A stretch of 64,000 nt of DNA, from assembly GCF_002868715.1 (NCBI RefSeq), contig NZ_PKLZ01000009.1, positions 124,001-188,000 on the forward strand. Reading direction: 5' to 3'. The notes under the pieces are model-generated. The model did no database searches. It saw nothing but the letters and a program-made list of their open reading frames with translations, and had not been told where the DNA came from. The translations under genes and the position numbers were made by a program. Origin of the DNA: Kineobactrum sediminis (GTDB lineage: Bacteria; Pseudomonadota; Gammaproteobacteria; Pseudomonadales; Halieaceae). Positions 35,672-42,651 of the stretch are shown piece by piece (position 1 is the first letter of the stretch; each line of letters begins with the position of its first letter).

Positions 35672-36279
35672 TTACGGTGATCGCCGGGGTGAATGGCGCC
35701 GGCAAGAGTTCGCTGGCCGGCGCTTATCTTCGACACAGCGGGGCTGATTATTTCAATCCGGATGAAATCGCCCGTCGCCTGCGGGCCGATGATCCCGGTC
35801 TGTCGGGGACCGATGCGAACGCACAAGCCTGGCAGATGGGCTACGAGCTGTTGTTACGTGCGATCGGGGAGGGACAGGACTATGTCTTTGAAACCACCCT
35901 GGGCGGTAACACCATCTGCCAGACACTGCACGACGCGATCGACCAGGGAGAGGCTGTCAGAATATTTTTCGTGGGCCTGGATTCGCCGGAACTGCATATT
36001 GTTCGCGTAAAGGCCCGGGTCAGCCGCGGCGGTCACCCGATTTCGGAAGCCAAGATCCGCGAGCGCTGGATCAGTGCGATTCACAATCTGATGGGACTGA
36101 TCCCGCGCTGTGCAGCCGTGAGCGTCTTCGACAATTCGGCGGAAGATGTGGGGTTGGGACCCAGTCCGGTTTGCCTGTTCACCCTACAGGACGATTACTT
36201 CGTTAGCCCGCCCGTGGATCCGATGCCAGATTGGGCAAAACCTCTCGCTGCTGTAGCCATCACCAGAACACTTTCCTGA
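35668..36279 (+). CDS. Zeta-toxin-like P-loop kinase
   Basis: A 203-residue protein with a GTG start at 35668. Walker A GVNGAGKSS (7-15), the substrate-binding DYFNPDEIARRL (about 27-38), and the FETTLGG loop match zeta/PezT-type toxins, which phosphorylate UDP-N-acetylglucosamine and block wall synthesis. It is shorter than epsilon-zeta toxins (about 280) but similar to the bacterial-chromosome zeta family. It overlaps the putative antitoxin gene by four bases. A general AAA ATPase without toxin activity remains possible. Confidence 0.8.
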   Translation: MITVIAGVNGAGKSSLAGAYLRHSGADYFNPDEIARRLRADDPGLSGTDANAQAWQMGYELLLRAIGEGQDYVFETTLGGNTICQTLHDAIDQGEAVRIFFVGLDSPELHIVRVKARVSRGGHPISEAKIRERWISAIHNLMGLIPRCAAVSVFDNSAEDVGLGPSPVCLFTLQDDYFVSPPVDPMPDWAKPLAAVAITRTLS

Positions 36280-36553
36280 TGCCCAGCAGTAATGCGATCG
36301 GGTCCTTGCAGGCGAGACCTTTGATCTCCTGGCTGAGTTAATGCCATTTTCATAATCCACGAAAGCGGCGTAGATTGGCCAAGCGTGATCTTGAGTATTT
36401 AGCCGTCTTAGAGCCGTCCGTGGAAGTGGGGTAGACCCTTGATACCCCAGTGGATGAAGCCTTTGCGGACTATTCATGGCCGTCAAAATAATTAGTGGCG
36501 GTTTAACTGCTCGGCCTCATTGAGCAGGGAGACGATGATGGACAGGCGGGGGG
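36280..36553. other. Non-coding debris between the toxin and DUF547 genes
   Basis: About 274 bases without a recognisable gene. It includes the second copy of the dispersed repeat (36400-36438). The small open frames here have no homology that I recognise. Confidence 0.4.
36400..36438 (-). repeat. Dispersed 40-bp repeat, copy 2
   Basis: Reverse complement of the repeat at 21041-21080, with three mismatches and one single-base gap. It contains AGAGCC (GGCTCT on the other strand), the same hexamer as the ISL3-type ends at 34.8 kb, so it may derive from a related element. Confidence 0.75.
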
Positions 36554-37363
36554 TTAGTGCTTGCCATTCAGCGCCCAGTCATAGTTGAGGAAGTTAATTT
36601 CGATCAAGTGTTGATTTTTTTTGATTCTGGATAACGACGGCCCCCCTAAAGTATTAGCGTAAGGTGCGATAAATTCGGCCAGAGAATCGATCCCCTGCCA
36701 CCCGCGCTGAAAATCCTCCCGGTACCATTTGAAAATGGAGGACAGTTCAAACCGTCCGTTGCGATAGCGGTTGCGGTTGGCGTCTGACAGAAAGCGGCGG
36801 GTCTGGTCTTCCAGCTGATAAGTGAGCCGCTCACCCACATAGGCTTCGTTGCGCAGGGCCGGGCAACCGATAGCGGCGCAGTTGACAGCGAAGTGGATAC
36901 GCGGCTCGTTGAAGCGGCCGGGCTCCCGGATCACCTCGTGTTCGATCCAGTCCAGGTGCCGTGGTTGCCCCAGAAAGGTGAAAAAATCCATCTTCCAGGG
37001 ATTATTGAACCAGCCGCCAATGTCCCGAATGGAATCCACTGGCCAGTGGTTCAGGATCAGGCGAACGGTGAAGGCGTTGTAGGCATTGATCAGAAAGGCG
37101 AGTTGTTGTTCCTGGGGCCACTGCGCAAATTCGTCTTTTGAAACTCTACTGAGGTTGTCGAGATAGGCATCCAGAATTGCATGTTCACGGCGAAAGCTTT
37201 GGTAATCCACCTGGCTGGCCACGCCGTTATCGATCCAGTACACATGTTTTTGCAGTAATTGATGCCACAGTGTGTGCTCATGGTCGAAGGCATTGGAATT
37301 TTCAGCCTGTGTGGTCATGGTCAGAGCCAGCATAAAAGTCCCGAGTAGGATTTTGGCCAACAT
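36554..37363 (-). CDS. DUF547 secreted protein
   Basis: A 269-residue protein from ATG 37363, which has an AAGGAG seven bases upstream and begins a Sec signal peptide (LLGTFMLALTMTTQA). The DUF547 core is visible in QQLAFLINAYNAFTVRLIL and PRIHFAVNCAAIGCPALRNE. The conserved Cys and His suggest a transglutaminase-like or cysteine-hydrolase fold, but no activity is established. It is probably periplasmic. The frame stays open upstream to 37582. Confidence 0.88.
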   Translation of the reverse strand: MLAKILLGTFMLALTMTTQAENSNAFDHEHTLWHQLLQKHVYWIDNGVASQVDYQSFRREHAILDAYLDNLSRVSKDEFAQWPQEQQLAFLINAYNAFTVRLILNHWPVDSIRDIGGWFNNPWKMDFFTFLGQPRHLDWIEHEVIREPGRFNEPRIHFAVNCAAIGCPALRNEAYVGERLTYQLEDQTRRFLSDANRNRYRNGRFELSSIFKWYREDFQRGWQGIDSLAEFIAPYANTLGGPSLSRIKKNQHLIEINFLNYDWALNGKH

Positions 37364-37582
37364 GAAATCTCCTTTTACAGTTGCCATTGATGATAACGTG
37401 CCAAGCCCCAGGTTGATGGCCAGATCGATAATGCTTTGGCAATCGCCTGGTGTCGTGGTGAATCGGCACGCGGTGTCGAAGTTTTCCAGGGCGGTGCTTT
37501 CCGTGATCCCAAGTTCAAGGCACTCAGTGTATAACCCTGTGGTGGCCAGCACCTGCCAGCCTTTCCTGGCCAGGGAGTGCAT
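37364..37582 (-). other. Coding-like frame without its own stop, upstream of DUF547
   Basis: An ATG at 37582 directly follows the antiporter stop (TGAATG) and opens a 73-codon frame that runs without a stop into the DUF547 gene. Codon third positions are GC-rich, as in true genes here, until about 37400. It has no membrane segment, and I do not recognise the sequence (VLATTGLYTECLELGITEST). It may be a gene that lost its stop and 3' end, or an alternative N terminus of DUF547; the strong ribosome site and signal peptide at 37363 argue against the latter. Confidence 0.35.
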
Positions 37583-38800
37583 TCAGTCTACCTCGCTCAA
37601 ACGCCTAACCAGAGGACGGCACGTGGTGCCCTGGACCAGCAGATTAAACAGCACCACGCCGAAGACCATGGACTGCACCGTGTACCAGTACGGAAGCTGC
37701 ACAGGCAGGGTCAGCACCAACGCGATGGCAATGGCGCCGCGCAGACCACCCCATACCAGCAGGGGTTTCCAGTTGGAGGGTATGTTGTGATGACGCATCA
37801 ACAGGGATGACAGCGGTGCGCAACTGTAGACGGTGGCGGCGCGGCCCACCAGCGCCGAGGCAATGGCAATCACTATGGCCAGCCACTGGTCGATAAACAT
37901 GGCCGGTACGACCACCAGCCCCATCAGGGTGAAAACCAGGGCAATAAACGTGTCACCCAGCCAATCCCAGGTGACCTCGGTGTCCTGCAAAAGCCGTTGC
38001 TCAAAACTGCGTAGCCCGGACCGGGCCACCAGTGCGGTGACGACCACCGTGATGATGCCAGAAAGTCCCAATAATTCCTGGGCGACATAGAAACTGCCAA
38101 AGGCCGATACCACCAGGATCAGGTTGGCAATCACTGAAGACTTGAGGAACAGCACCAGGATGGCGGCAAGCAGGCCAAACGCGATACCCGTGATAATGCC
38201 GCCGATAATATGAATCGCCAGGGCGCCAACAACGGGTAGTGAGGGCATTTCATTGCTGTTGCTGACAGCCAAACTGAGTATCGCTGTAAACAATACGGCC
38301 GCTGCGGCATCGTTGAGCAAACTTTCCCCTTCCACCAAGGTGGCGATATCTTCTGGTGCTTTTTCAGTACGCAACAGGTTGACTACGGAAATGGGGTCGG
38401 TTGCGGCCAGTATGGCGCCTGTCAGCAAGGCCGCAATCCAGGGAAAGCCCGAGTGATTTACGCCGACATAGATCAACACAGCGGAGATTGCCACACTGAT
38501 GGCGACGCCCAGGGTGGCAAAGATAAGGATTGGCACCACCCAGCGTCGTAACATGGCCGGTGAAATATGCCAGGCGGCCTGAAACAGCAGCGGTGGCAGT
38601 AACAGGTAAAACACCAGATCCTGAGCATTGCCGGCGCGGATGCCGGTATCGAGGCCCAGGGGCGCCACCAACAAGCCGCCCATAAAACCGGCGCCAAGGC
38701 AGCAAAGAGTCTTGTCAATGCGGGTCAATTTAGCAAGAATCAACCCGACCAATGCCAGGGAGAGCAGCGCCAGGGCCTGACCGGTTACCTGGGTAATCAT
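37583..38800 (-). CDS. Na+/H+ antiporter, CPA1 (NhaP-type)
   Basis: A 405-residue inner-membrane protein from ATG 38800 with about twelve helices. The conserved transport-site region ALLTGAILAATDPISVV (NhaP/CPA1 TDP motif) and the following LVEGESLLNDAAAAV (ND motif) are both intact. The C-terminal segment LLVWGGLRGAIAIAL is also typical. It exchanges Na+ (or K+) for H+ and helps with pH and salt homeostasis. Its start overlaps the stop of a 29-codon ORF (TGATG), so translation is probably coupled. A TTG-initiated longer form in the same frame is unlikely. Confidence 0.9.
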   Translation of the reverse strand: MITQVTGQALALLSLALVGLILAKLTRIDKTLCCLGAGFMGGLLVAPLGLDTGIRAGNAQDLVFYLLLPPLLFQAAWHISPAMLRRWVVPILIFATLGVAISVAISAVLIYVGVNHSGFPWIAALLTGAILAATDPISVVNLLRTEKAPEDIATLVEGESLLNDAAAAVLFTAILSLAVSNSNEMPSLPVVGALAIHIIGGIITGIAFGLLAAILVLFLKSSVIANLILVVSAFGSFYVAQELLGLSGIITVVVTALVARSGLRSFEQRLLQDTEVTWDWLGDTFIALVFTLMGLVVVPAMFIDQWLAIVIAIASALVGRAATVYSCAPLSSLLMRHHNIPSNWKPLLVWGGLRGAIAIALVLTLPVQLPYWYTVQSMVFGVVLFNLLVQGTTCRPLVRRLSEVD

Positions 38801-38889
38801 CAGGTTGCCCACTCGTTGTTGGAGACCACGATATCGAAACTGTTGTCTTTCAGAGTCGAGCCGTAATACTGCTTGATCCCATCGTGCAT
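38800..38889 (-). CDS. 29-residue ORF coupled to the antiporter start
   Basis: ATG 38889 has a GGGAG six bases upstream. The 29-residue product (starting MHDGIKQYYGSTLK) ends in TGA, overlapping the antiporter ATG. The antiporter's own ribosome site is poor, so this ORF may deliver ribosomes to it. Its two halves look like the start (YYGSTL) and a middle piece (NSFDIVVSN) of an ArsM-like SAM methyltransferase joined by a deletion, so it could be a remnant now used as a leader. Confidence 0.45.
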   Translation of the reverse strand: MHDGIKQYYGSTLKDNSFDIVVSNNEWAT

Positions 38890-39188
38890 ACAATACTCCC
38901 GTGGGTGAGTGCAGTGGTTTTCAGGATCACTATAAGTCAGATGCGGGGTGAGGGCATTTATTACAGGCCTGTAACAAAAATGGATTGTTCGCATCCATCC
39001 AACATATTGCTGTTTTATAGGGCCGGTTGCTGACGCAAGGGAGGGGAAGCAGGAACCACCTGTGGCGCCGCGCCTGTGCTCATGTTGGCTGTATGCCGAG
39101 CAGGCCTATGCTTGCGCTTTGCAGCGATTCAATCCGTTGACTAACCTGATTCGGGTAGTCATTTGCAAACCCTTGAAGGAGGTAGCCC

Positions 39189-39707
39189 ATGTCAAATCAC
39201 GCCCAAGTTGATAAACCTTTTCCCCAAACCCAGCTGAAAACCCTGAGTGGCGACGAGGTGACGCTGGGCAAGCCCCAGAATGATCGCTGGCAGCTGGTTG
39301 TGGTCTATCGTGGCTTGCATTGTCCTATCTGCAAAAAGTACCTGGGGCAACTCAATGCCATGAAAAACGAGCTGGAGGAGATGAAGGTGGATATTGTCAC
39401 CGTCTCCACGGACCCCAAGGAAAAGGCAAGAAAATTTGCTGAGGAACTGGGTCTCGATATAGAGGTCGCCTATGGCCTGACTATCGACCGGGCCCGGGAA
39501 CTGGGACTCTATATTTCCACACCGCTGGATAGTGCCGAGACCGATCAGCCCTTTGCCGAGCCCGGCCTGTTTCTGATTCGCCCCGATGGTGGACTCCATG
39601 TCAGCGAGGTTTCCAGTGCGCCGTTTTGTCGCCCCGACCTGGAATTCATCAAGATGGGTGTGAATTATGTAGTGGAAAAAGACTATCCTCCCCGGGGCAT
39701 TGGTTAG
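39189..39707 (+). CDS. Peroxiredoxin-like (AhpC/TSA) protein
   Basis: A 172-residue thioredoxin-fold protein with AAGGAGG upstream. The active-site region reads YRGLHCPICKKYLGQL, where the CPIC pair takes the place of the usual peroxiredoxin TxxC. The downstream VDIVTVSTDPKEKARKFAEE is typical of the AhpC/TSA group. It probably reduces peroxides or acts as a disulfide oxidoreductase in the cytoplasm; there is no signal peptide. It is divergent from the antiporter leader and convergent with a flavodoxin-like gene. Confidence 0.85.
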   Translation: MSNHAQVDKPFPQTQLKTLSGDEVTLGKPQNDRWQLVVVYRGLHCPICKKYLGQLNAMKNELEEMKVDIVTVSTDPKEKARKFAEELGLDIEVAYGLTIDRARELGLYISTPLDSAETDQPFAEPGLFLIRPDGGLHVSEVSSAPFCRPDLEFIKMGVNYVVEKDYPPRGIG

Positions 39708-39728
39708 ACCGTACCTCGAAACGTTCCG

Positions 39729-40475
39729 TTACCGATAATCCGGATTGGGATAGTCAAAACGACAGCCCGCTTGCCAGGCGCTCCGTTGGTTGCCGTGAGC
39801 GGGGATACCGCCCGCTTGCTTTAGTAGCAGTGCCAGGTGCATAAGGTTCCAGGTCATGAAGGTGGCGTTGCGCTGCGTGAAGTCATTTTCAGGACCACCG
39901 GAATCTTCATCGGCATAGGAAGGCCCCGGTCCGGCTTCGCCAATCCAACCCGCGTCGGCCTGGGGAGGGATGACGTAACCGAGGTGTTGTAAGGCATAAA
40001 AAACTGTCATTGCACAGTGCTTGATGCCGTCTTCATTGCCGGTGACGATACAGCCGCCAACCCGGCCATAGTAGATGGATTGATCCTTGTCGTTCAGTTT
40101 TCCCGATTCTCCATAGAGGCGTTCGATGACGCGCCGACAAACGGAGCTTTCCTCCCCCAGCCAAATGGGTGTGGCCAGAATGAGGATATCGGCGGCCATT
40201 ACTTTTTCGCATAATTCCGGCCATTCGTCCGACGCGAAGCCGTGCTCTCGCATATCGGGATAGACACCGGGCGGTATATCAAGATCCACCGGCCTCACCA
40301 TATCGACATGGATGCCGTTGGTTTTCATAATCTCGTAGGGCACTCTGAGTAGGTGTTCCGTGTGAGAGAGGGTGCCGGTGGGTTTCAGGGTACAGTTGAG
40401 GAACAGGGCGGATAGATCAGAAAAATCGAAATCGTGAGTGTCACACAGTGCCTGTTGCTTTTTGGTCAGTGTCAT
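39729..40475 (-). CDS. Flavodoxin-family NAD(P)H-dependent FMN oxidoreductase
   Basis: A 248-residue protein with a flavodoxin-like fold. The phosphate loop (LSHTEHLL after FLNCTLKPTG), the AADILILATPIWLGEESS strand and YYGRVGGCIVTGNEDG are the usual FMN-binding elements of the NAD(P)H-dependent FMN reductase family. It probably reduces quinones, nitro- or azo-compounds or metals. It is the last gene of a run with DoxX-like, NrtS and DUF3179-like genes, 28 bases after the DoxX-like gene, which suggests a redox-linked operon. Confidence 0.82.
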   Translation of the reverse strand: MTLTKKQQALCDTHDFDFSDLSALFLNCTLKPTGTLSHTEHLLRVPYEIMKTNGIHVDMVRPVDLDIPPGVYPDMREHGFASDEWPELCEKVMAADILILATPIWLGEESSVCRRVIERLYGESGKLNDKDQSIYYGRVGGCIVTGNEDGIKHCAMTVFYALQHLGYVIPPQADAGWIGEAGPGPSYADEDSGGPENDFTQRNATFMTWNLMHLALLLKQAGGIPAHGNQRSAWQAGCRFDYPNPDYR

Positions 40476-40503
40476 TGGGCCTCCTTCTCAGAGCGAGTCG
40501 TCG

Positions 40504-40926
40504 CTATCTCTCCGATGCTGCCGATTTGCCGGGATCATCGATAGTCCAGCGGGTATCCAGATCCCGCAGCATATAAAGCGCGATACAGGCCGCAAGCATT
40601 GGCCAGGCCGCGAAGAACAGCAGATTGTTGAAGGCATCCAGATACTGCTGCCAGGAAGACAGCGTCGATATGCCGTGGAGTATAAGGACAATTCCGTAGC
40701 TATAGCGCTTCATAAACCCGGACACAAAGGCCAGTACCACCACCAGCTGTAGAAGGCCGATAATCATAAAAGCCGTACTTGAAAGTCCTTCAAGGCCGTA
40801 GAAATTTTCAAACACGGCACCGCTATGCTGGGGATTGATTAACTTGTCCAGTGTCCACATGATCATCACGATAAACACGCCCAGGCGCAGTAGCAGCAGG
40901 GCATTGGCAATGCGTTGTTTTTCCAT
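40504..40926 (-). CDS. DoxX-like membrane protein
   Basis: A 140-residue protein with four membrane helices (about residues 7-25, 48-70, 76-92 and 101-120) and the family-like N terminus LLLLRLGVFIVMIMWTLDKL. DoxX-type proteins are linked to electron transfer or oxidative-stress complexes, but their activity is unclear. The ATG follows nrtS by two bases, so they are co-translated. Confidence 0.78.
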   Translation of the reverse strand: MEKQRIANALLLLRLGVFIVMIMWTLDKLINPQHSGAVFENFYGLEGLSSTAFMIIGLLQLVVVLAFVSGFMKRYSYGIVLILHGISTLSSWQQYLDAFNNLLFFAAWPMLAACIALYMLRDLDTRWTIDDPGKSAASER

Positions 40927-40928
40927 GG

Positions 40929-41177
40929 TCAGTTACCTCGTTGTTGTTTGCTGTGGTGGTCGAAAACGGATTCGAGATCCTTGGCGACACTGGTCCAGGT
41001 AGACACGCAGTAGGGCACGGCAAAGGTCAGCGCCACTTTCAGCCAGTCGGGCGAGTTGCCGGCAACAATCGTATCTCCCTGGTTGATAAGCACCAGAATG
41101 GGGCCTACCACCAGCGCCAGTCTGGTGGCGCGGATCATCGTCTTGCCATTGATCGCCAGGCGCAATGCAACTTGCAT
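40929..41177 (-). CDS. nrtS: NrtS-like nitrate/nitrite transporter
   Basis: An 82-residue protein with two membrane helices. LALVVGPILVLINQGDTIVA and VALTFAVPYCVSTW match the small NrtS family, which forms oligomeric nitrate/nitrite transporters. ATG 41177 keeps the family length; ATG 41207 in the same frame would add ten residues. Neither has a clear Shine-Dalgarno. Its start lies within about 15 bases of the upstream gene's stop, which hints at coupling. Confidence 0.75.
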   Translation of the reverse strand: MQVALRLAINGKTMIRATRLALVVGPILVLINQGDTIVAGNSPDWLKVALTFAVPYCVSTWTSVAKDLESVFDHHSKQQRGN

Positions 41178-41190
41178 TTTGTTATCGCAA

Positions 41191-41421
41191 CTACTGAGAC
41201 GCTTCATAGACATCAGTGTAGGGATAAAAGCCATACCAGGCGAACCAATAGGCGCGTATCGCAGGCAGGGGTTGGCCGTCCGCGTCCAGTGCGACGGCGG
41301 TTTGCTGATCTGTCGGGCAGGCAAGACTGCCCTGTAAATCGAAGCCATTGAGGGTTTCCCCAAGCACCGCCGATGTCGGTACGGGAAGCAGGCAGCACAG
41401 TAGCCACAGTAGAATTTTCAT
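41191..41421 (-). CDS. Short secreted DUF3179-tail protein
   Basis: A 76-residue protein from ATG 41421 (AGGTG seven bases upstream). A signal peptide (LLWLLCCLLPVPTSA) is followed by about 55 residues that end in AIRAYWFAWYGFYPYTDVYE, the C-terminal signature of DUF3179 proteins, which are normally 300-400 residues long. The body of the family is missing, so this is either a shrunken gene that kept its export signal or a small independent member. Confidence 0.55.
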   Translation of the reverse strand: MKILLWLLCCLLPVPTSAVLGETLNGFDLQGSLACPTDQQTAVALDADGQPLPAIRAYWFAWYGFYPYTDVYEASQ

Positions 41422-41496
41422 TTTGAACACCTCGAATACCTATGGCTGGTGCCAATTACGGTCTGGCATCGCACAGAGTTTGTGCGTTTGCTCAGG

Positions 41497-41631
41497 TTAA
41501 GAATGCTTTGCATAACGGCGGCAGTGACGGCACATCAACAGGTGCATTTTCAGGGCGAGCTGCTGGTGGCGGCAAAGGTCGCCGTCTAGCAAATAATCGG
41601 CATTCTCAGCGACCTCTCGACACTTCAACAC
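41497..41631 (-). CDS. Zinc-finger anti-sigma factor (zf-HC2-like), short
   Basis: A 44-residue protein. GTG 41631 overlaps the stop of the sigma-factor fragment. The sequence contains KCREVAENADYLLDG and LALKMHLLMCRHCRRYAKHS, the His-x3-Cys-x2-Cys zinc motif of small ECF anti-sigma factors. Usual members have about 75-90 residues, so this one is short at the C terminus. Its partner sigma factor is broken, so it is probably no longer functional. Confidence 0.6.
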   Translation of the reverse strand: MLKCREVAENADYLLDGDLCRHQQLALKMHLLMCRHCRRYAKHS

Positions 41632-41770
41632 TCGCCGGTTTCCTCATAATGATCCACAACTTTAAACAGTTGGCTTTTCGCTCTATGCAGGATAACTCTG
41701 GCATTGGATGCCGAGAGGGAGAGTTCGTTACAAATATCCTCAAAAGAAAACCCGGCGAGGTTTCCCCTCA
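41625..41770 (-). pseudogene. ECF sigma factor, C-terminal fragment
   Basis: About 45 residues of region 4 of an ECF sigma factor: FSFEDICNELSLSASNARVI followed by LHRAKSQLFKVVDHY. The helix-turn-helix is complete, but region 2 is missing. Upstream, the frame runs into the end of an MFS gene remnant. The coupled anti-sigma gene still follows, which confirms the original sigma/anti-sigma pair. Confidence 0.75.
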
Positions 41771-42510
41771 TTCCCCTTGAGGGTTCAAACTCGGATGGGT
41801 CTCTTCGCCCCATAACATGACCAGGGAGCCAGAAAGAAACATCGCAATGGCGACAAACCAGAAACCGCTGGTTACCACTCCGGTAACGTTGGCGATAATG
41901 CCGAAGGCCAGCGCACCGATGCCATAGCCAAGGTCACGCCAGCTCATGAGTGTGAAAACATCCCGGGTAGTTGGATTATCCGATATGTTCCTTGGTAAAC
42001 GGGCTTTAGGGCCAGTCGCCGCACCGCTGGCATGGCGGGCGCTTTCGACCTTCGCCCACCCATGGGTTTCGCGGATGGCAATGAGGGTTAGGACAATGGC
42101 CAAGCCGATGACAACCGTTCCAAACAGAAACAATCCCATGCGCGGTCCAAATCCAATCGCGAGATAACCGGTCACGATCCCGGCGCCGGCAACGCCCACA
42201 TAGCCGGAGAACTCGTTCAGGCCCATTGTCAGCCCCCGTTCATCGGTCGGGGTGATGTCCATTTTCGCAGTCTGTGTCATTGACCAGCAGAGACCCTGGT
42301 TGACCCCCAGCAATACGGTAGCCGCGACAATCCATCCCCATGAAGGAGCCAGCAGTACCATCACGGGAATCGGGATGGCGGAGAGCCAACCGTACAAGAG
42401 AACCTTCTTACGTCCGATACGCTCGGCAAGCCGCCCGGCAACGAAGTTAAGGGTGCCCTCGACAAAGCCGAAGGCCACCACAAAGGAAGACAGTATGAGA
42501 GCGAGATACT
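41768..42510 (-). pseudogene. MFS transporter, truncated and internally deleted
   Basis: About 240 residues of a major facilitator protein. The 5' end is missing: an in-frame TAG lies just before the helix LALILSSFVVAFGFVEG. The RLAERIGRKKVLLYGWL loop and about four helices follow. After RETHGWAKVE the sequence jumps to WRDLGYGIGALAFGIIA, which is normally near helix 11, so helices 7-10 are lost. A normal MFS protein has about 400 residues and 12 helices. Transport function is very unlikely. Confidence 0.72.
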
Positions 42511-42651
42511 AGTTGCGGCCTGGCAGCGGCCTGAAGCTTAGCCGGCCACGCGAGTCCCTGCTCCACTGATCCAGCCAGGAGAGGGACATCTATGCTATCT
42601 GAACCGCATTCAATCCAGTCGGCGCCTTGAATGAGATGCTGGAATTACTGC

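Noticed and set aside
36184-36486. A 100-residue minus-strand frame over the end of the zeta-like gene and the repeat
   Set aside because: It overlaps a real gene in another frame, spans the dispersed repeat and shows no family signature.
37583-38893. Longer antiporter starting at TTG 38893
   Set aside because: The extra 31 residues are unlike CPA1 N termini and overlap the 29-codon ORF in another frame; ATG 38800 coupled to that ORF's stop fits better.
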